Part shown: positions 41,676 to 50,077 of the stretch, piece after piece
How positions within the stretch are numbered: the stretch's first letter is position 1
Layout: every line of letters starts with the position of its first letter
Assembly: GCA_036378435.1 (NCBI GenBank)
Contig: DASUWK010000058.1
Span: forward strand, 75,740 to 139,739
DNA length: 64,000 nucleotides
Direction: 5' to 3'
DNA from: DASUWK01 sp036378435
GTDB lineage: Bacteria; Chloroflexota; Dormibacteria; Dormibacterales; Dormibacteraceae
Program-made: the position numbers and the translations under genes
The notes under the pieces: model-generated
Told to the model about the DNA's origin: nothing
The model's database searches: none
The model's input: only the letters and a program-made list of their open reading frames with translations

Positions 41676-41765
41676 CCCAGCCCAGCCCAGCCCAGCCCAG
41701 CCCAGCCCAGCCCAGCCCAGCCCAGCCCAGCCCAGCCCAGCCCAGCCCAGCCCAGCCCAGCCCAG
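41676..41765. repeat. Simple repeat, 18 copies of CCCAG
   Basis: Ninety bases of uninterrupted CCCAG units with no mismatches, beginning 8 bases upstream of the antitoxin -10 box. Perfect homogeneity implies recent expansion or active slippage. Each unit changed shifts upstream DNA by half a helical turn. It is not a CRISPR array, as it has no spacers. Confidence 0.97.
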
Positions 41766-41891
41766 TCGAGCGCAGCCACCCACCTCGGGCCAACTACAGC
41801 GGGTAGGCCGGCTGCGGGCGCCCGAAAGCAGCGCTAGCCGACAGTCAAAGACCCCGGCCGAACCTCAACCCACCAGTTCGGATTCTGGAAC

Positions 41892-41904
41892 CCGCGGCCC
41901 ACCA
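41892..41904. repeat. Short tRNA-Ile 3'-end copy (old att remnant)
   Basis: CCGCGGCCCACCA repeats the last 13 bases of tRNA-Ile exactly. Two TTGACAGC octamers (41963-41970, 41975-41982) and a CGAACCTGATAAC motif that recurs near 46033 and 46748 follow. Together they suggest a former attachment site, possibly bounding a small toxin-antitoxin insertion. Confidence 0.45.
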
Positions 41905-42044
41905 CCAGTTTTGAATTGCGACGAACCTGATAACCCCCTTAACAGGCCCTAGCACAAACAGTTTGACAGCAGTTTTGACAGCGGTTCGTCCAAACCGCGT
42001 GCCGGCCTTCAACCGAGACGGCACGCGCCCGCCCGGGATCCTGT

Positions 42045-42383
42045 CTAGAAGAGTCCGGCTACGGGCCGGATCCAACGGATCATGGCCTTCGAAGGATCGG
42101 CCAGCGAGGTGCTGGCTTCGCTGATGAGTTCATCCACTGTGTCGGCGTGCATGTCGACTGATGAGCCTCGAAAGTCCTTCGCCACCAGCTGTGAGCCGGC
42201 TCGGCTGACGTCGAGGATTACCGCGCCCGCGTCGCCCGCCCATGGGTAGATCACTAACTGCAGTTCGGCCCCGGCGGATCGATCGGGATGCTCGGCAGAC
42301 AGGGCGGCCACCTCAGTGAGGTCATCCGCCGCAAAGGCCTCCGATGTGCGGCCGTCACCGGCCTCTTCGCGTTTGCGTCGCAT
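42045..42383 (-). CDS. Hypothetical protein
   Basis: About 112 residues from ATG 42383. No family is recognised. The sequence has mixed acidic composition with a plausible alternating beta/alpha pattern (LQLVIYPWAGDAGAVILDVS, SQLVAKDFRGSSVDM) and no TM. It lies within the tRNA-Ile island. Codon usage is less GC-biased than in flanking genes. A gene is likely but unproven. Confidence 0.45.
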   Translation of the reverse strand: MRRKREEAGDGRTSEAFAADDLTEVAALSAEHPDRSAGAELQLVIYPWAGDAGAVILDVSRAGSQLVAKDFRGSSVDMHADTVDELISEASTSLADPSKAMIRWIRPVAGLF

Positions 42384-42772
42384 CGCACCGCCGGCGCCGC
42401 ATAGGGAGGGGATCGTGAGCTGGCTCTTTAGGCGTATACGCCTCCCGCCGCTCCGCCGCGACTCAGTGAAAGCAGCCGAACTTATTCGACGACGACGCCC
42501 CCACGTCAGCACGGGCCAAGCCGGAGTCTGTGTTCCAGGCTCGCGATCTCGTGATCGGTGACTACATCGCTCCACAACCGGACGGGGCCCGTCCGCCACT
42601 TTAGGTACCGCTCGCTAGGTACCGCTTCGGCATTAATGCGGATGCGGCGCCTATCAAGCCCATCCATTGTTGCTGGATAGCGTCCCGGCCGCGCCTCCAG
42701 TACACGTCAGGGGGCGCGGATCGGAAATCGCATTGTTAGCAGCGCGCACTCACGGAGGTTCGGAGAACGGAA
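42384..42772. other. Gap inside the tRNA-Ile island
   Basis: About 390 bases without a supported gene. It contains a near repeat of GGTACCGCT (42605 and 42618, TAGGTACCGCT twice) and the GGAGGTTCGGAG sequence that includes the probable Shine-Dalgarno region for the lectin gene. Short frames here show no family resemblance. Confidence 0.35.
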
Positions 42773-43333
42773 ATGGCATCAACTCGTCGCCTCGTTGTCG
42801 GGCTCGTGCTGGCATCTGTGCTGGCGCTGTTGCTGCAGACATCCGCTTTGGCCGTCGGGCCCGCACCGAGCAACCTACGGAATTATCAGAACGCCCTGTG
42901 TGTCGATGACACCAACTGGAGCACATCGCAAGGGACGCAGATGCAGCAGTGGCCATGCACAGGAAACAGTAATCAGGTATGGACCGAGATCATCTACAGC
43001 TGTCCCTGGGGAGGACAGTACGGAGGCAACTGCGCGTTACTTCAAAACCGTTACAGCGGGTTGTGCTTGGATGTGAAGGGCCGAAGCAAGGCAAACTTCA
43101 CGCCCGCGATTCAGTGGGGCTGCAGTCCCGTCGACATAGCGCAGGTGTTCAAGGTTATGCCCGCACCTGGGACAGCCGGGCCTCCCAACTGGGTTCTGGT
43201 GTCGGACGTCGGTACCTGTCTGGACGACCCCGGCCAATCGACTAACTCTGGCACGAAGCTGGAGTTCTACCAATGCAACCAGACAGTCGCGCAAATCTGG
43301 GTAGGGCAGGGATGGATCGGCGTCTGGCCCTGA
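42773..43333 (+). CDS. Secreted ricin-type beta-trefoil lectin
   Basis: 186 residues. Signal peptide (LVVGLVLASVLALLLQTSALA) then one beta-trefoil with recognisable repeats: CVDDTNWSTSQGTQMQQWPC with NQVW, CLDVKGRSK...AIQWGC with AQVF, and CLDDPGQSTNSGTKLEFYQC with AQIW. The QxW elements and paired cysteines define the RICIN/CBM13 fold. It binds galactose/xylan-type glycans outside the cell. No catalytic domain is attached, so it is a stand-alone lectin. Upstream GGAGGTT may be the ribosome-binding site. Confidence 0.88.
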   Translation: MASTRRLVVGLVLASVLALLLQTSALAVGPAPSNLRNYQNALCVDDTNWSTSQGTQMQQWPCTGNSNQVWTEIIYSCPWGGQYGGNCALLQNRYSGLCLDVKGRSKANFTPAIQWGCSPVDIAQVFKVMPAPGTAGPPNWVLVSDVGTCLDDPGQSTNSGTKLEFYQCNQTVAQIWVGQGWIGVWP

Positions 43334-43460
43334 GTCTGAGAGGTTAAGAGCCTTCAGGACGGATTGGTGGGACCAGCCGCAAGGCTCGGCCCATCAATCC
43401 GTGGCCCGGCTAGGCTTCCCGCACGGGCAACTGCTCATGTCGCCAGGTCCTTCTGCGAAC

Positions 43461-45803
43461 CTACCCTGTGATGTCACTACGGCCGTCACCGTGTTGGCGG
43501 TACTCCGACGCCCAAGCAGCGACACTCGCTCTTGTGTGCACGCCAAGCTTGGCTTTGATGTGCTCGACATGACTGTCTACGGTGCGCTGTGACACGAAGA
43601 GCCGACGCGCGATCAGCTTGTTGGTCAAGCCCTCGGTTATCAGCGCCACTACTTGTAGCTCACGGCGAGACAAGAGCGGCCGCAACGGAGGGGCCCCACT
43701 GAAGGCACTGGGCGACTCAGGCGCCAATGCATAGTCGAGGATCAGTGCAACAGGAGCCAGCAGCACCTCCGAGCTGAGGGCCTCGACCAGGTCGGAGCCG
43801 AGGATAGACCGCGCTTCGTGCATCACAGCGACTACGCGCTCGTTCATGCCTGGCCCGTAAAGACCGTCCGCTTCACCACGCAGCCCCTTCTGTGCGGCGA
43901 TTAGCCGCACCGCGCGCCGCCACTCCCCGCGACGCGCGGCGACCAAGCCGAGGCCGCTCAAGCTGTATGAGAGCGCGTTGGCCGTGGTCGGTCCGCCAAC
44001 TTGAATCGCGCGTCTGAAGCTTTGCTCACTCGCCGCCTCTTCCCCGGCGGTAAGGTAGGCGAATCCGAGACTGTCAAGCACCGAGGCTTGGATCGATGGA
44101 TTGGCAGATTCCTCCGCGATCCGCACCGCCATCAGAAGTTCCTGAATGGCCTCTGCCGGCTTACCAAGCATGCAGAGGCAGAGGCCAGCGTTGTTGAGCG
44201 TAAAAGCTCGAGCGTACAGATCAGTGGAAGGCACGTCTCGAATCGCTTCCCGCGCCAAGAGGAGGGCTTCTTCGTAGCGTTCCAATCCGGCCAAGCATCC
44301 GACGGCCGAGTACGTTGCCTCTAGGACGCCGTCGTGATAGCCGGCGAATTGCCAGTCGCGACGGGCCGCGAGGGCGTGTTCAAGCGCGCCGGAATAATCG
44401 CGACGTCCCTCCCCCAACAAGAGAGCCAACGCTCGATGGGCGAGCCCGGAATGCCTCGATGGCGCTGAATCCCTTCTCAGCGCTTGCTCGAGCCAGTCGA
44501 TCGCTTCACGGATAGAGCCACGCTGTATCCAATACTGGCCGAGCGCGCCGCCAATCTGAGTGGCCAGCTCAGGACTGTGTTGACAGGACCAAGAGAGTGC
44601 GGATCGCACGTTCTCGCGCTCCAGATCGAGGCGGGCGAGCCAGCCTGCCTCATCAGCGCTGCGGAGGCCCGCTTGCGCGGCCAGCGCAAGGTCGGCGAAG
44701 TAAATGCAGTGCTGTTTTAGAACTGGTGCACTGTCGCCGCGCGAAGTCAGCTCATCCCAGGCGAACTCCTTTACTGTGTCGAGTAGACGAAAGCGGCTTG
44801 CGCCCTGGTGCTCTTCGCGCACAACCATCGACTTCTCGATTAGAGCCGTGATGTGACTGCCGTCCAGAGCCGCTCCAGCGCCGCGGCTGACTCGGAGGAT
44901 GCCAACCATGTCCGCGCTACCAGAAAAGACAGAGAGCATTCGCAGAGCGGACTGTTCGTCGTCCGACATCAGGCTGTAACTCCACTCGATCGCTGACCGC
45001 AAGGTGCGGTGGCGGGCCGGGCTGTCTCGGGCGCCACCCACCAGCAGGCCCAATCGGCGATCCAGACCGGCCACGATTTCGAGCTCCGACAGAGTTCGGA
45101 GGCGAGCTGCGGCGAGTTCGATTCCTAACGGGAGTCCGTCGACTCGCTGACAGATCATGGCTATCGACTCGGCGTTGGCGGCCGTAAGTCGGTAGGTCGG
45201 CCGAGCGCGTCTGGCACACTCGAGGAAAAGCTGCGCCGCGTCAGAGGCCCCCACGACAGCTAGGTCCGCCTGGTGTCCAGATGGCAGGCTCATGGGGTGC
45301 ACTGTCCACACGACTTCGCCAGCGATGTTGAGTGCCTCGCGACTCGTGTTCATGACAGTGAGCTCGGAACAGAGCGCAAGCAACTCGTGAACCACCGTGG
45401 AACAGGAATCGAGCACCGGCTCACAGCTGTCGAAAACAAGCAACGTGGGTCCAGCGGCGAGTTCTCGAGCCACCCTGTCGACGGGGTCTGTGTCCGTGTC
45501 CCTGAGTCCGAAAGCATCGGCTACGGCATCGAGGATCAAGCCTCCGTCGCGCAAATCCCCGAGCTCCACCCACCAGATGCGGTCGGAGAAACGGCTGCTT
45601 GCCTCCTGTGCCGCCCGAAGAGCTAGGCGCGATTTCCCAACACCTCCGCTTCCGGTGAGGGTTAGCAGTCGCGTCGCGTCTAGCAGGCGTATAACCTGCC
45701 TTATCTCGTCGGTGCGGCCCACGAAGCGCGTTAGCCAGTTCGGTAGCACACCTCCCGAGTGAACTGCCATGTCGGCCTGCATAGTAGCGACCGGCGGGCG
45801 CAT
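43461..45803 (-). CDS. LuxR-type STAND ATPase regulator (NB-ARC, TPR, HTH)
   Basis: 780 residues. Order: NB-ARC P-loop ATPase (LLTLTGSGGVGKSRLALRAA near residue 52, LLVFDSCEPVLD, and GLPLGIELAAARLRTLS), winged-helix and TPR-like helical region (about 400-660), and a C-terminal LuxR HTH (LSRRELQVVALITEGLTNKL, SQRTVDSHVEHIKAKLGV). It is a signal-integrating transcription factor of the large ATP-binding LuxR class. Signal and targets are unknown; the divergent-side lectin is a candidate. The codon usage is visibly less GC-rich than the chromosome around it. Confidence 0.92.
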   Translation of the reverse strand: MRPPVATMQADMAVHSGGVLPNWLTRFVGRTDEIRQVIRLLDATRLLTLTGSGGVGKSRLALRAAQEASSRFSDRIWWVELGDLRDGGLILDAVADAFGLRDTDTDPVDRVARELAAGPTLLVFDSCEPVLDSCSTVVHELLALCSELTVMNTSREALNIAGEVVWTVHPMSLPSGHQADLAVVGASDAAQLFLECARRARPTYRLTAANAESIAMICQRVDGLPLGIELAAARLRTLSELEIVAGLDRRLGLLVGGARDSPARHRTLRSAIEWSYSLMSDDEQSALRMLSVFSGSADMVGILRVSRGAGAALDGSHITALIEKSMVVREEHQGASRFRLLDTVKEFAWDELTSRGDSAPVLKQHCIYFADLALAAQAGLRSADEAGWLARLDLERENVRSALSWSCQHSPELATQIGGALGQYWIQRGSIREAIDWLEQALRRDSAPSRHSGLAHRALALLLGEGRRDYSGALEHALAARRDWQFAGYHDGVLEATYSAVGCLAGLERYEEALLLAREAIRDVPSTDLYARAFTLNNAGLCLCMLGKPAEAIQELLMAVRIAEESANPSIQASVLDSLGFAYLTAGEEAASEQSFRRAIQVGGPTTANALSYSLSGLGLVAARRGEWRRAVRLIAAQKGLRGEADGLYGPGMNERVVAVMHEARSILGSDLVEALSSEVLLAPVALILDYALAPESPSAFSGAPPLRPLLSRRELQVVALITEGLTNKLIARRLFVSQRTVDSHVEHIKAKLGVHTRASVAAWASEYRQHGDGRSDITG

Positions 45804-46016
45804 GCGCCACTTATGTAGGGACGTCAGTGGATATATTCGACGACGTTCTGACCAAGGCGTAGCCCTGACACGCTAACCGTCGCCGTGCTTGTCCCAGAGT
45901 TGGAGCCGAAACGTCAGGCGCGATCCGAGGGCCCGAATTCGACGGCTCCAAGTGTCCGACTGCGGCGAAGTGGCTTGCTAAGTATGAGGATGGTTGCCGA
46001 AGACGTCGTGGTCAGC

Positions 46017-46134
46017 GGAACAGTGTCCCGTCGAACCTGATAGCTCCTGCCGTTTCCCGATAGATGTCGCGATCTCGCAACACAGCGCATGGGCTGATCA
46101 AGCGCGGAGTTGGCAAGTTGAAACTCCGGTGCTG
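46017..46134. repeat. Imperfect direct repeat, copy 1 (att-like)
   Basis: This copy shares with 46730-46850 the stretches TCGAACCTGATA, GTCGCGATCTCG, ACACAGCG and AGCGCGGAG, in the same order and spacing. It ends in a more degraded version of the tRNA-Ile 3' half. Confidence 0.55.
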
Positions 46135-46729
46135 CCTGGAGACTAAGAGTCAGGCCCATTGGTTGCAGCGGAAGCCCACCTCAGCGAGCCGCAGTGCACT
46201 CAGCCGTGCGGCCAAGAGCCAAAAGTCACGCCGGGCACGCGGAAGCTCACCTCAGCCTGGCGCCACACTATCTCCTCGTGGCAGGCAGCTGGTCAAACCG
46301 GCGGCCAGATACGTCAAAGGAAAGCGCGACTTGGAGCCACCGCCGAAGAACCAGCGAGGGCTCGCCCCGTCTCGACCTAGTGGGTCGAAGACGCCGTAGA
46401 TCGATGACGACGTTGGGTAGTCGCCAATAGAGCCTCCCTCCTGGAGCGCGCACACCGACGGCTCGCCGCCGGCTGTGGCCTGCTGAGAGCCGCTCGACCG
46501 CCTGATTCGAACTCGTCGCGAACCACAGAGCCCGAGGCCACTAGACCCGAATAGCGCTCGGCGCGTCCACGCAATATCACCCGTTGCACCATGTTGCAGT
46601 TCCACGCTATCGCTGCGGCGGGAGTCTCTAGCGGCTTTGCTGCCATTCAGATCAGCGGCCCGCTATAGGTAGGCCTTCCTGGCGCGGATGCCGAAGATGA
46701 GAACCGAGCGGATGCCAACGATCTTGGTC

Positions 46730-46853
46730 GGGGAACAGCTCCCATCGAACCTGATAACTCCGGCCGTTTCCGATCAACGTCGCGATCTCGTAGCACAGCG
46801 TATGGACAGATCCAGCGCGGAGGTGGGAGGTTCGAGGCCACCGCGGCCCACCA
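46730..46853. repeat. Imperfect direct repeat, copy 2, ending in tRNA-Ile 3' fragment
   Basis: The last 38 bases (46816-46853) match tRNA-Ile 41041-41078 with three mismatches. The T-loop TTCGAG is kept but the acceptor, D-arm and anticodon arm are missing, so it cannot encode a tRNA. It is taken as the right attachment remnant of the island. Confidence 0.7.
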
Positions 46854-46866
46854 CCCGGCGCTTCCT

Positions 46867-47427
46867 TCACATGGAGGAAGCAGCCGCGTCTCGGCGCACC
46901 AGGATGCCGAGGTAGGCCTTCCATGGACCCACCGCCAAATCCTGGCTGCCGGCCAGTGCGGCGTGGATCTGACCCAGGTGATCGAGGTCATGGACGGCCC
47001 AGGTCGCGATCAGCTGCCCAAGCGTGACCTCGCCCAGCTCCGGGTGCTGCCCGCGGCGGTCAAGATCGGCTTCGGAGGCGACCAGGTCGCGCAGGCGGGC
47101 AAGGTTGGTCCTCCGCAGCTCGGCAAAGCGATCGACCAGTGCGGCCAAGGGCACGCCCTGGTCTCTCTCTGAGTGCGCGAGCCTGTCAAAAGAATCGAAG
47201 GGCCGCGTAGTTCCCTCACGCAGGATGATCTCGGCTCGCGGTATCCAGTCTTCGAGCTCGCCTGAGATGAGGTGGCCGACCACATCGCGGGTCGTCCAGC
47301 CGCCGGGGGTGTCGGGGCTCGTCAGCCAGCTGTCCGGCAGGTCACTCAACAATTCTCGGACGACCCTGGGCGTCCGCTCCAGCAGGGCAACTGTCTCGTC
47401 GAGCGAGCGTGGGAGGCGCCGGTGCAT
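46867..47427 (-). CDS. DinB-superfamily protein
   Basis: 186 residues, a DinB_2 four-helix bundle. LDETVALLERTPRVVRELL opens it; TTRDVVGHLISGELEDWI holds the first metal-ligand histidine, and IATWAVHDLDHLGQIHAAL the HDLDH ligands. Metal-dependent thiol transferase activity is typical of the family but not specific. It follows the MarR-GNAT gene with no gap on the same strand and probably shares its transcript. Confidence 0.85.
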   Translation of the reverse strand: MHRRLPRSLDETVALLERTPRVVRELLSDLPDSWLTSPDTPGGWTTRDVVGHLISGELEDWIPRAEIILREGTTRPFDSFDRLAHSERDQGVPLAALVDRFAELRRTNLARLRDLVASEADLDRRGQHPELGEVTLGQLIATWAVHDLDHLGQIHAALAGSQDLAVGPWKAYLGILVRRDAAASSM

Positions 47428-48309
47428 CTAGAGGTCCTTTTCGAACCAGTGGTGGGCGTACGGCTCGTCGTTGAAAGCCGGCACCTCGCGGTAGCCGCTG
47501 CTTCGGTAGAGCTGGATCGCCTCTGTCAAGGAGCCGTTCGTCTCCAGGCGCGCGACACGCGCCCCATTTCTTCGCGCCAGCTCCTCGAGCTCGATGAGCA
47601 GCCGGCGGCCGACGCCAAGCCCCCGCACCTCGGGCGCGACCCACATCCGCTTGATCTCGCAAGGGGCGCCGGCGTGCAGCTTCAGCCCGCCGCACCCGAC
47701 TGGGCGCCCATGGAGCCGAGCTATCAGGAGCGCGCCGCGCGGAAGCGTCAGCTCTTCCGGCGTGGCGGATATGCTGTTGCCGGCATCGAAACCACTCTCG
47801 AAGCGGTCGTCGAGGTCCGCGAAGTAGCGCTCGATGCACCAACGCGCGTCCGCCGTCATCGAGTCCTCAACGACGATGACGACCGCTGAGGCCCTGAGCA
47901 GTCGCTCGGCGTCGGTCATAGCCGTCAGCAGCCGCTCGCGCTGGCCATCGGTCAGCGGCTCGACGAAGCTCCACGCGAGGTCGTCGGAGCGACGATCCAG
48001 CTCGGCCAACTCGGCCAGCCCTGCCCGGGTCAGGCGGACTTGGCGTACCCGCCCGTCCGTGCGCCCGGATTCGACGGCGACCAGCCCTTGCCTCTCAAGC
48101 GACTGGATGACACGCGTTACGTAACCGGAGTCGAGCCCAAGCCGGCTCCTCAGCTCGCGGACCTCGGCGCCCTCGTGCCCGATCTCCCAGAGCGTTCGCG
48201 ATTCGCCGTACGGGCGTCCGCGGCCCAGGAAGCGGTCGTTATAGGCGCCTATGCGCTCGGCCACCGTTCGATTGAAGAGCCGGACCGTCCGGATCGCCTC
48301 GTCGCGCAT
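47428..48309 (-). CDS. MarR-GNAT fusion protein
   Basis: 293 residues with two domains. Residues about 1-145 are a MarR winged helix: TLWEIGHEGAEVRELRSRLG, DSGYVTRVIQSLERQGLVAV and RTDGRVRQVRLTRAGLAEL. Residues about 150-293 are a GNAT acetyltransferase: GALLIARLHGRPVGCGGLKL, IKRMWVAPEVRGLGVGRRLL (acetyl-CoA loop RGLGVG) and LYRSSGYREVPAFN. Such fusions exist in soil bacteria, and the GNAT half may also act on the small molecule sensed. It is coupled to a DinB gene. Confidence 0.9.
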   Translation of the reverse strand: MRDEAIRTVRLFNRTVAERIGAYNDRFLGRGRPYGESRTLWEIGHEGAEVRELRSRLGLDSGYVTRVIQSLERQGLVAVESGRTDGRVRQVRLTRAGLAELAELDRRSDDLAWSFVEPLTDGQRERLLTAMTDAERLLRASAVVIVVEDSMTADARWCIERYFADLDDRFESGFDAGNSISATPEELTLPRGALLIARLHGRPVGCGGLKLHAGAPCEIKRMWVAPEVRGLGVGRRLLIELEELARRNGARVARLETNGSLTEAIQLYRSSGYREVPAFNDEPYAHHWFEKDL

Positions 48310-48351
48310 TCTCTGACCTAGGTCAGAAGATTACGCCTCGGCGGCCTCGCC

Positions 48352-48379
48352 TTGACACTCCTCTGAGGCTCTGGATAAT
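48352..48379 (+). promoter_or_regulatory. Strong sigma-70-type promoter
   Basis: TTGACA (48352-48357) and GATAAT (48374-48379) are separated by 16 bases. Transcription would start near 48386-48389, at or just before the lipoprotein reading frame. It is the best consensus promoter seen in the window. Confidence 0.65.
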
Positions 48380-48388
48380 GCAGCCACC

Positions 48389-50035
48389 ATCCCAGCAGTA
48401 CTTGCCCGGCGGCGCCTTCTTTGGCTCCTGGCGCTGGCGGTCCAGCTCGCGGCTCTGCCCGCCTGCGGCGGAGGCGGCGCGGCCTCAGGCGGAGGGGCTC
48501 AGAGCCAATGCTCGCGCTCTTCGGCGAATCCACGCACCCCGTGCAACAACAAGGTCGCTGTTTTCGATCCAGTGGCATCCGAAGTCTTCCCCGTCCTTTC
48601 ATATCTCGGAGATTTGAAGAGCCAGCTCGAAGACGAAAAGTACGACGTCACCGCGTTCGGCGACGCAACTTACGGAAACCCTCGAGCGGCCGGGAACAAT
48701 CCAGGCGAGGCAACTCTTCGTAACTTTGCGACGCTCAAGAACTACGGAATCGTCCTCATCTACACGCACGGATACTCCGCGGCGATGAACGATCCCACCC
48801 TGGTCGACACATTGGCGATTGAGTTCTACTGCGACGAATCGGCGCGAGACGCCGCATTCAAAGTACTGAGCAAAGATCCTGCCTTCAGCCCCTGGATCGT
48901 TCCCGGCTTTGAGAGCACCAACCTCTGCCCTAATCGGCCGAACAAGGGATTCGATCACGTCATCTGGGACATTGCGATCACCAAGGCCGGGCTCGCGCAT
49001 TTCTTTCCCACCGACGGTCAGACCTCAGTCCTGTTCATCGCCGGCTGCACGGCTTACAGCATGGGCGCCGGTCTTGGAATCCCTGCGTTTCTGAGCTACA
49101 CGAATAGCGTTGATGCATACGTCGCAGGTGGTGACATCGCGACCATGTTCAACCGGCTGGCCGGTCAGGAGGGCGAGCGCTATCGCGACACGACAGCCGC
49201 CTACCAAAAGGGTGACCTTAGCCCACTTCTGCAGATGTCAGCGTCCGGCGCGCCGGTGGTGCTGTCGCCCACGGTCAAGATCGTCGACCCGGCCGAGGGT
49301 GGACAGCTGCCGCTGGGGCAGACGAAGAAGGTCTATGTGTACTTCCAGACCGCGATGGACGAGGACGCCAAGCCAGTCCAGGTCAAGGGCTGCGACTTAC
49401 CGAGTACGCCCGATCAGAAGTTCATCACGCCGACCACGCTGCTCGTGACGCTCGACGTGCCGTCCAGTGCGAAGCCGGGAGCGCAGGTCACACTGACCGT
49501 CAATCACGAGCAGGCGAAAGCGGGGATGCCTGGCTGGCCGAGTCAGCTCAACGGGAACCAGCCGGACCCCGACAAGAACGGAGCCCAACCGCATTCGGAC
49601 TACGTCTGGCACCTGTCCTGCGGGTCCGGCCTCAACATCAATGTGAGCGGCCAGCAGGGTGGCAAGGCGGCTGAGGGGCGTCTCGTCGGGCCGACGTCGA
49701 CCGTGCAGTGTCAATACCTGCAGACGGACCCGCGGTACGGACCGAAATATTGGGTCCTCGTTCGCGGCATGCCATCAACGTCAGGTGGACAGATCTCGTT
49801 CACGATCATCGGCTTCCTGGGAACCCATGACGTCAACTCCACGACTCCCGACACGACAGGTGTGTCCGCGACGGTGCTGGGAGAGACCGGCGCTGATTAC
49901 AACGTTGGAGGCGGGTCTGGAAGTGTGACGATCGCCGAGTCGAGCGGCACGCTCGACGTGAACCTCACCGATGGGGGCTCGTTGAAGATCGACGGGAGCT
50001 GGACATGTCCGCCCGGCGCCAGCCCCACTCCCTAG
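48389..50035 (+). CDS. Lipoprotein with possible clan CD (caspase/gingipain-like) peptidase fold
   Basis: The frame is open from 48356. It encodes a signal sequence (RRRLLWLLALAVQLAALPAC) with lipobox LPAC and a Gly/Ser linker, then a mature part of about 520 residues. No ATG, GTG or TTG precedes the signal sequence in frame, so the exact start is uncertain (AUC 48389 near the predicted transcript 5' end, or a one-base error after ATG 48378). GTG 48572 would drop the signal. The domain has a strand-HG (YGIVLIYTHGYSA) and later strand-Cys (SVLFIAGCTAYSMG), the order of the His-Cys dyad in clan CD peptidases. C-terminal Ig-like regions follow. Confidence 0.6.
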   Translation: MPAVLARRRLLWLLALAVQLAALPACGGGGAASGGGAQSQCSRSSANPRTPCNNKVAVFDPVASEVFPVLSYLGDLKSQLEDEKYDVTAFGDATYGNPRAAGNNPGEATLRNFATLKNYGIVLIYTHGYSAAMNDPTLVDTLAIEFYCDESARDAAFKVLSKDPAFSPWIVPGFESTNLCPNRPNKGFDHVIWDIAITKAGLAHFFPTDGQTSVLFIAGCTAYSMGAGLGIPAFLSYTNSVDAYVAGGDIATMFNRLAGQEGERYRDTTAAYQKGDLSPLLQMSASGAPVVLSPTVKIVDPAEGGQLPLGQTKKVYVYFQTAMDEDAKPVQVKGCDLPSTPDQKFITPTTLLVTLDVPSSAKPGAQVTLTVNHEQAKAGMPGWPSQLNGNQPDPDKNGAQPHSDYVWHLSCGSGLNINVSGQQGGKAAEGRLVGPTSTVQCQYLQTDPRYGPKYWVLVRGMPSTSGGQISFTIIGFLGTHDVNSTTPDTTGVSATVLGETGADYNVGGGSGSVTIAESSGTLDVNLTDGGSLKIDGSWTCPPGASPTP

Positions 50036-50077
50036 CTCGGTGGAGGTCCACAATGGCGGGCGGACTGGGGTAGAGAG

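Larger units (their letters stand above)
41063..46853. mobile_element. Decayed genomic island at tRNA-Ile
   Basis: The last 38 bases of tRNA-Ile (41041-41078) recur at 46816-46853 with three mismatches; the final 16 bases are identical. A shorter copy of 13 bases is at 41892-41904. Between them lie a toxin-antitoxin pair, a lectin, a STAND regulator and long noncoding stretches of visibly lower GC than the flanks. No integrase remains. Two TTGACAGC octamers (41963, 41975) match those around the tRNA-Trp island. The arrangement fits one or more integrations followed by decay. Confidence 0.6.
45804..46866. other. Degenerate 1.06-kb right end of the tRNA-Ile island
   Basis: No supported gene lies here. 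Short overlapping frames on both strands have no family resemblance. The stretch holds two imperfect copies of an approximately 120-base sequence (46017-46134 and 46730-46850) of which the second ends in the tRNA-Ile 3' fragment. It is best read as the remains of successive integrations. Confidence 0.55.

Noticed and set aside
41676..41765. CRISPR array
   Set aside because: A homogeneous 5-bp unit without spacers and without cas genes is a simple-sequence repeat.
41394..41783. N-terminal extension of the antitoxin with GLGWA iterations
   Set aside because: The iterations come from translating the CCCAG repeat. TATAAT lies between the repeat and ATG 41654, so the repeat is upstream of the transcript.
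41845..42075. 76-residue minus-strand frame with TRFGRTAVKTAVKLF
   Set aside because: It covers the TTGACAGC octamers and the tRNA-Ile 3' remnant; the residues are translations of these repeats.
46252..46605. 117-residue minus-strand frame and overlapping plus-strand frames in the island end
   Set aside because: Several frames overlap with equal weight, none has a ribosome-binding site, a domain or neighbouring context.
46816..46853. Functional second tRNA-Ile
   Set aside because: Only the 3' half is present, with changes in the T-arm and no acceptor 5' strand or anticodon.
48378..48617. ATG 48378 as the start of a separate small protein
   Set aside because: The ATG lies inside the -10 box GATAAT and the product has no family match. 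The other frame carries a clear lipoprotein signal.
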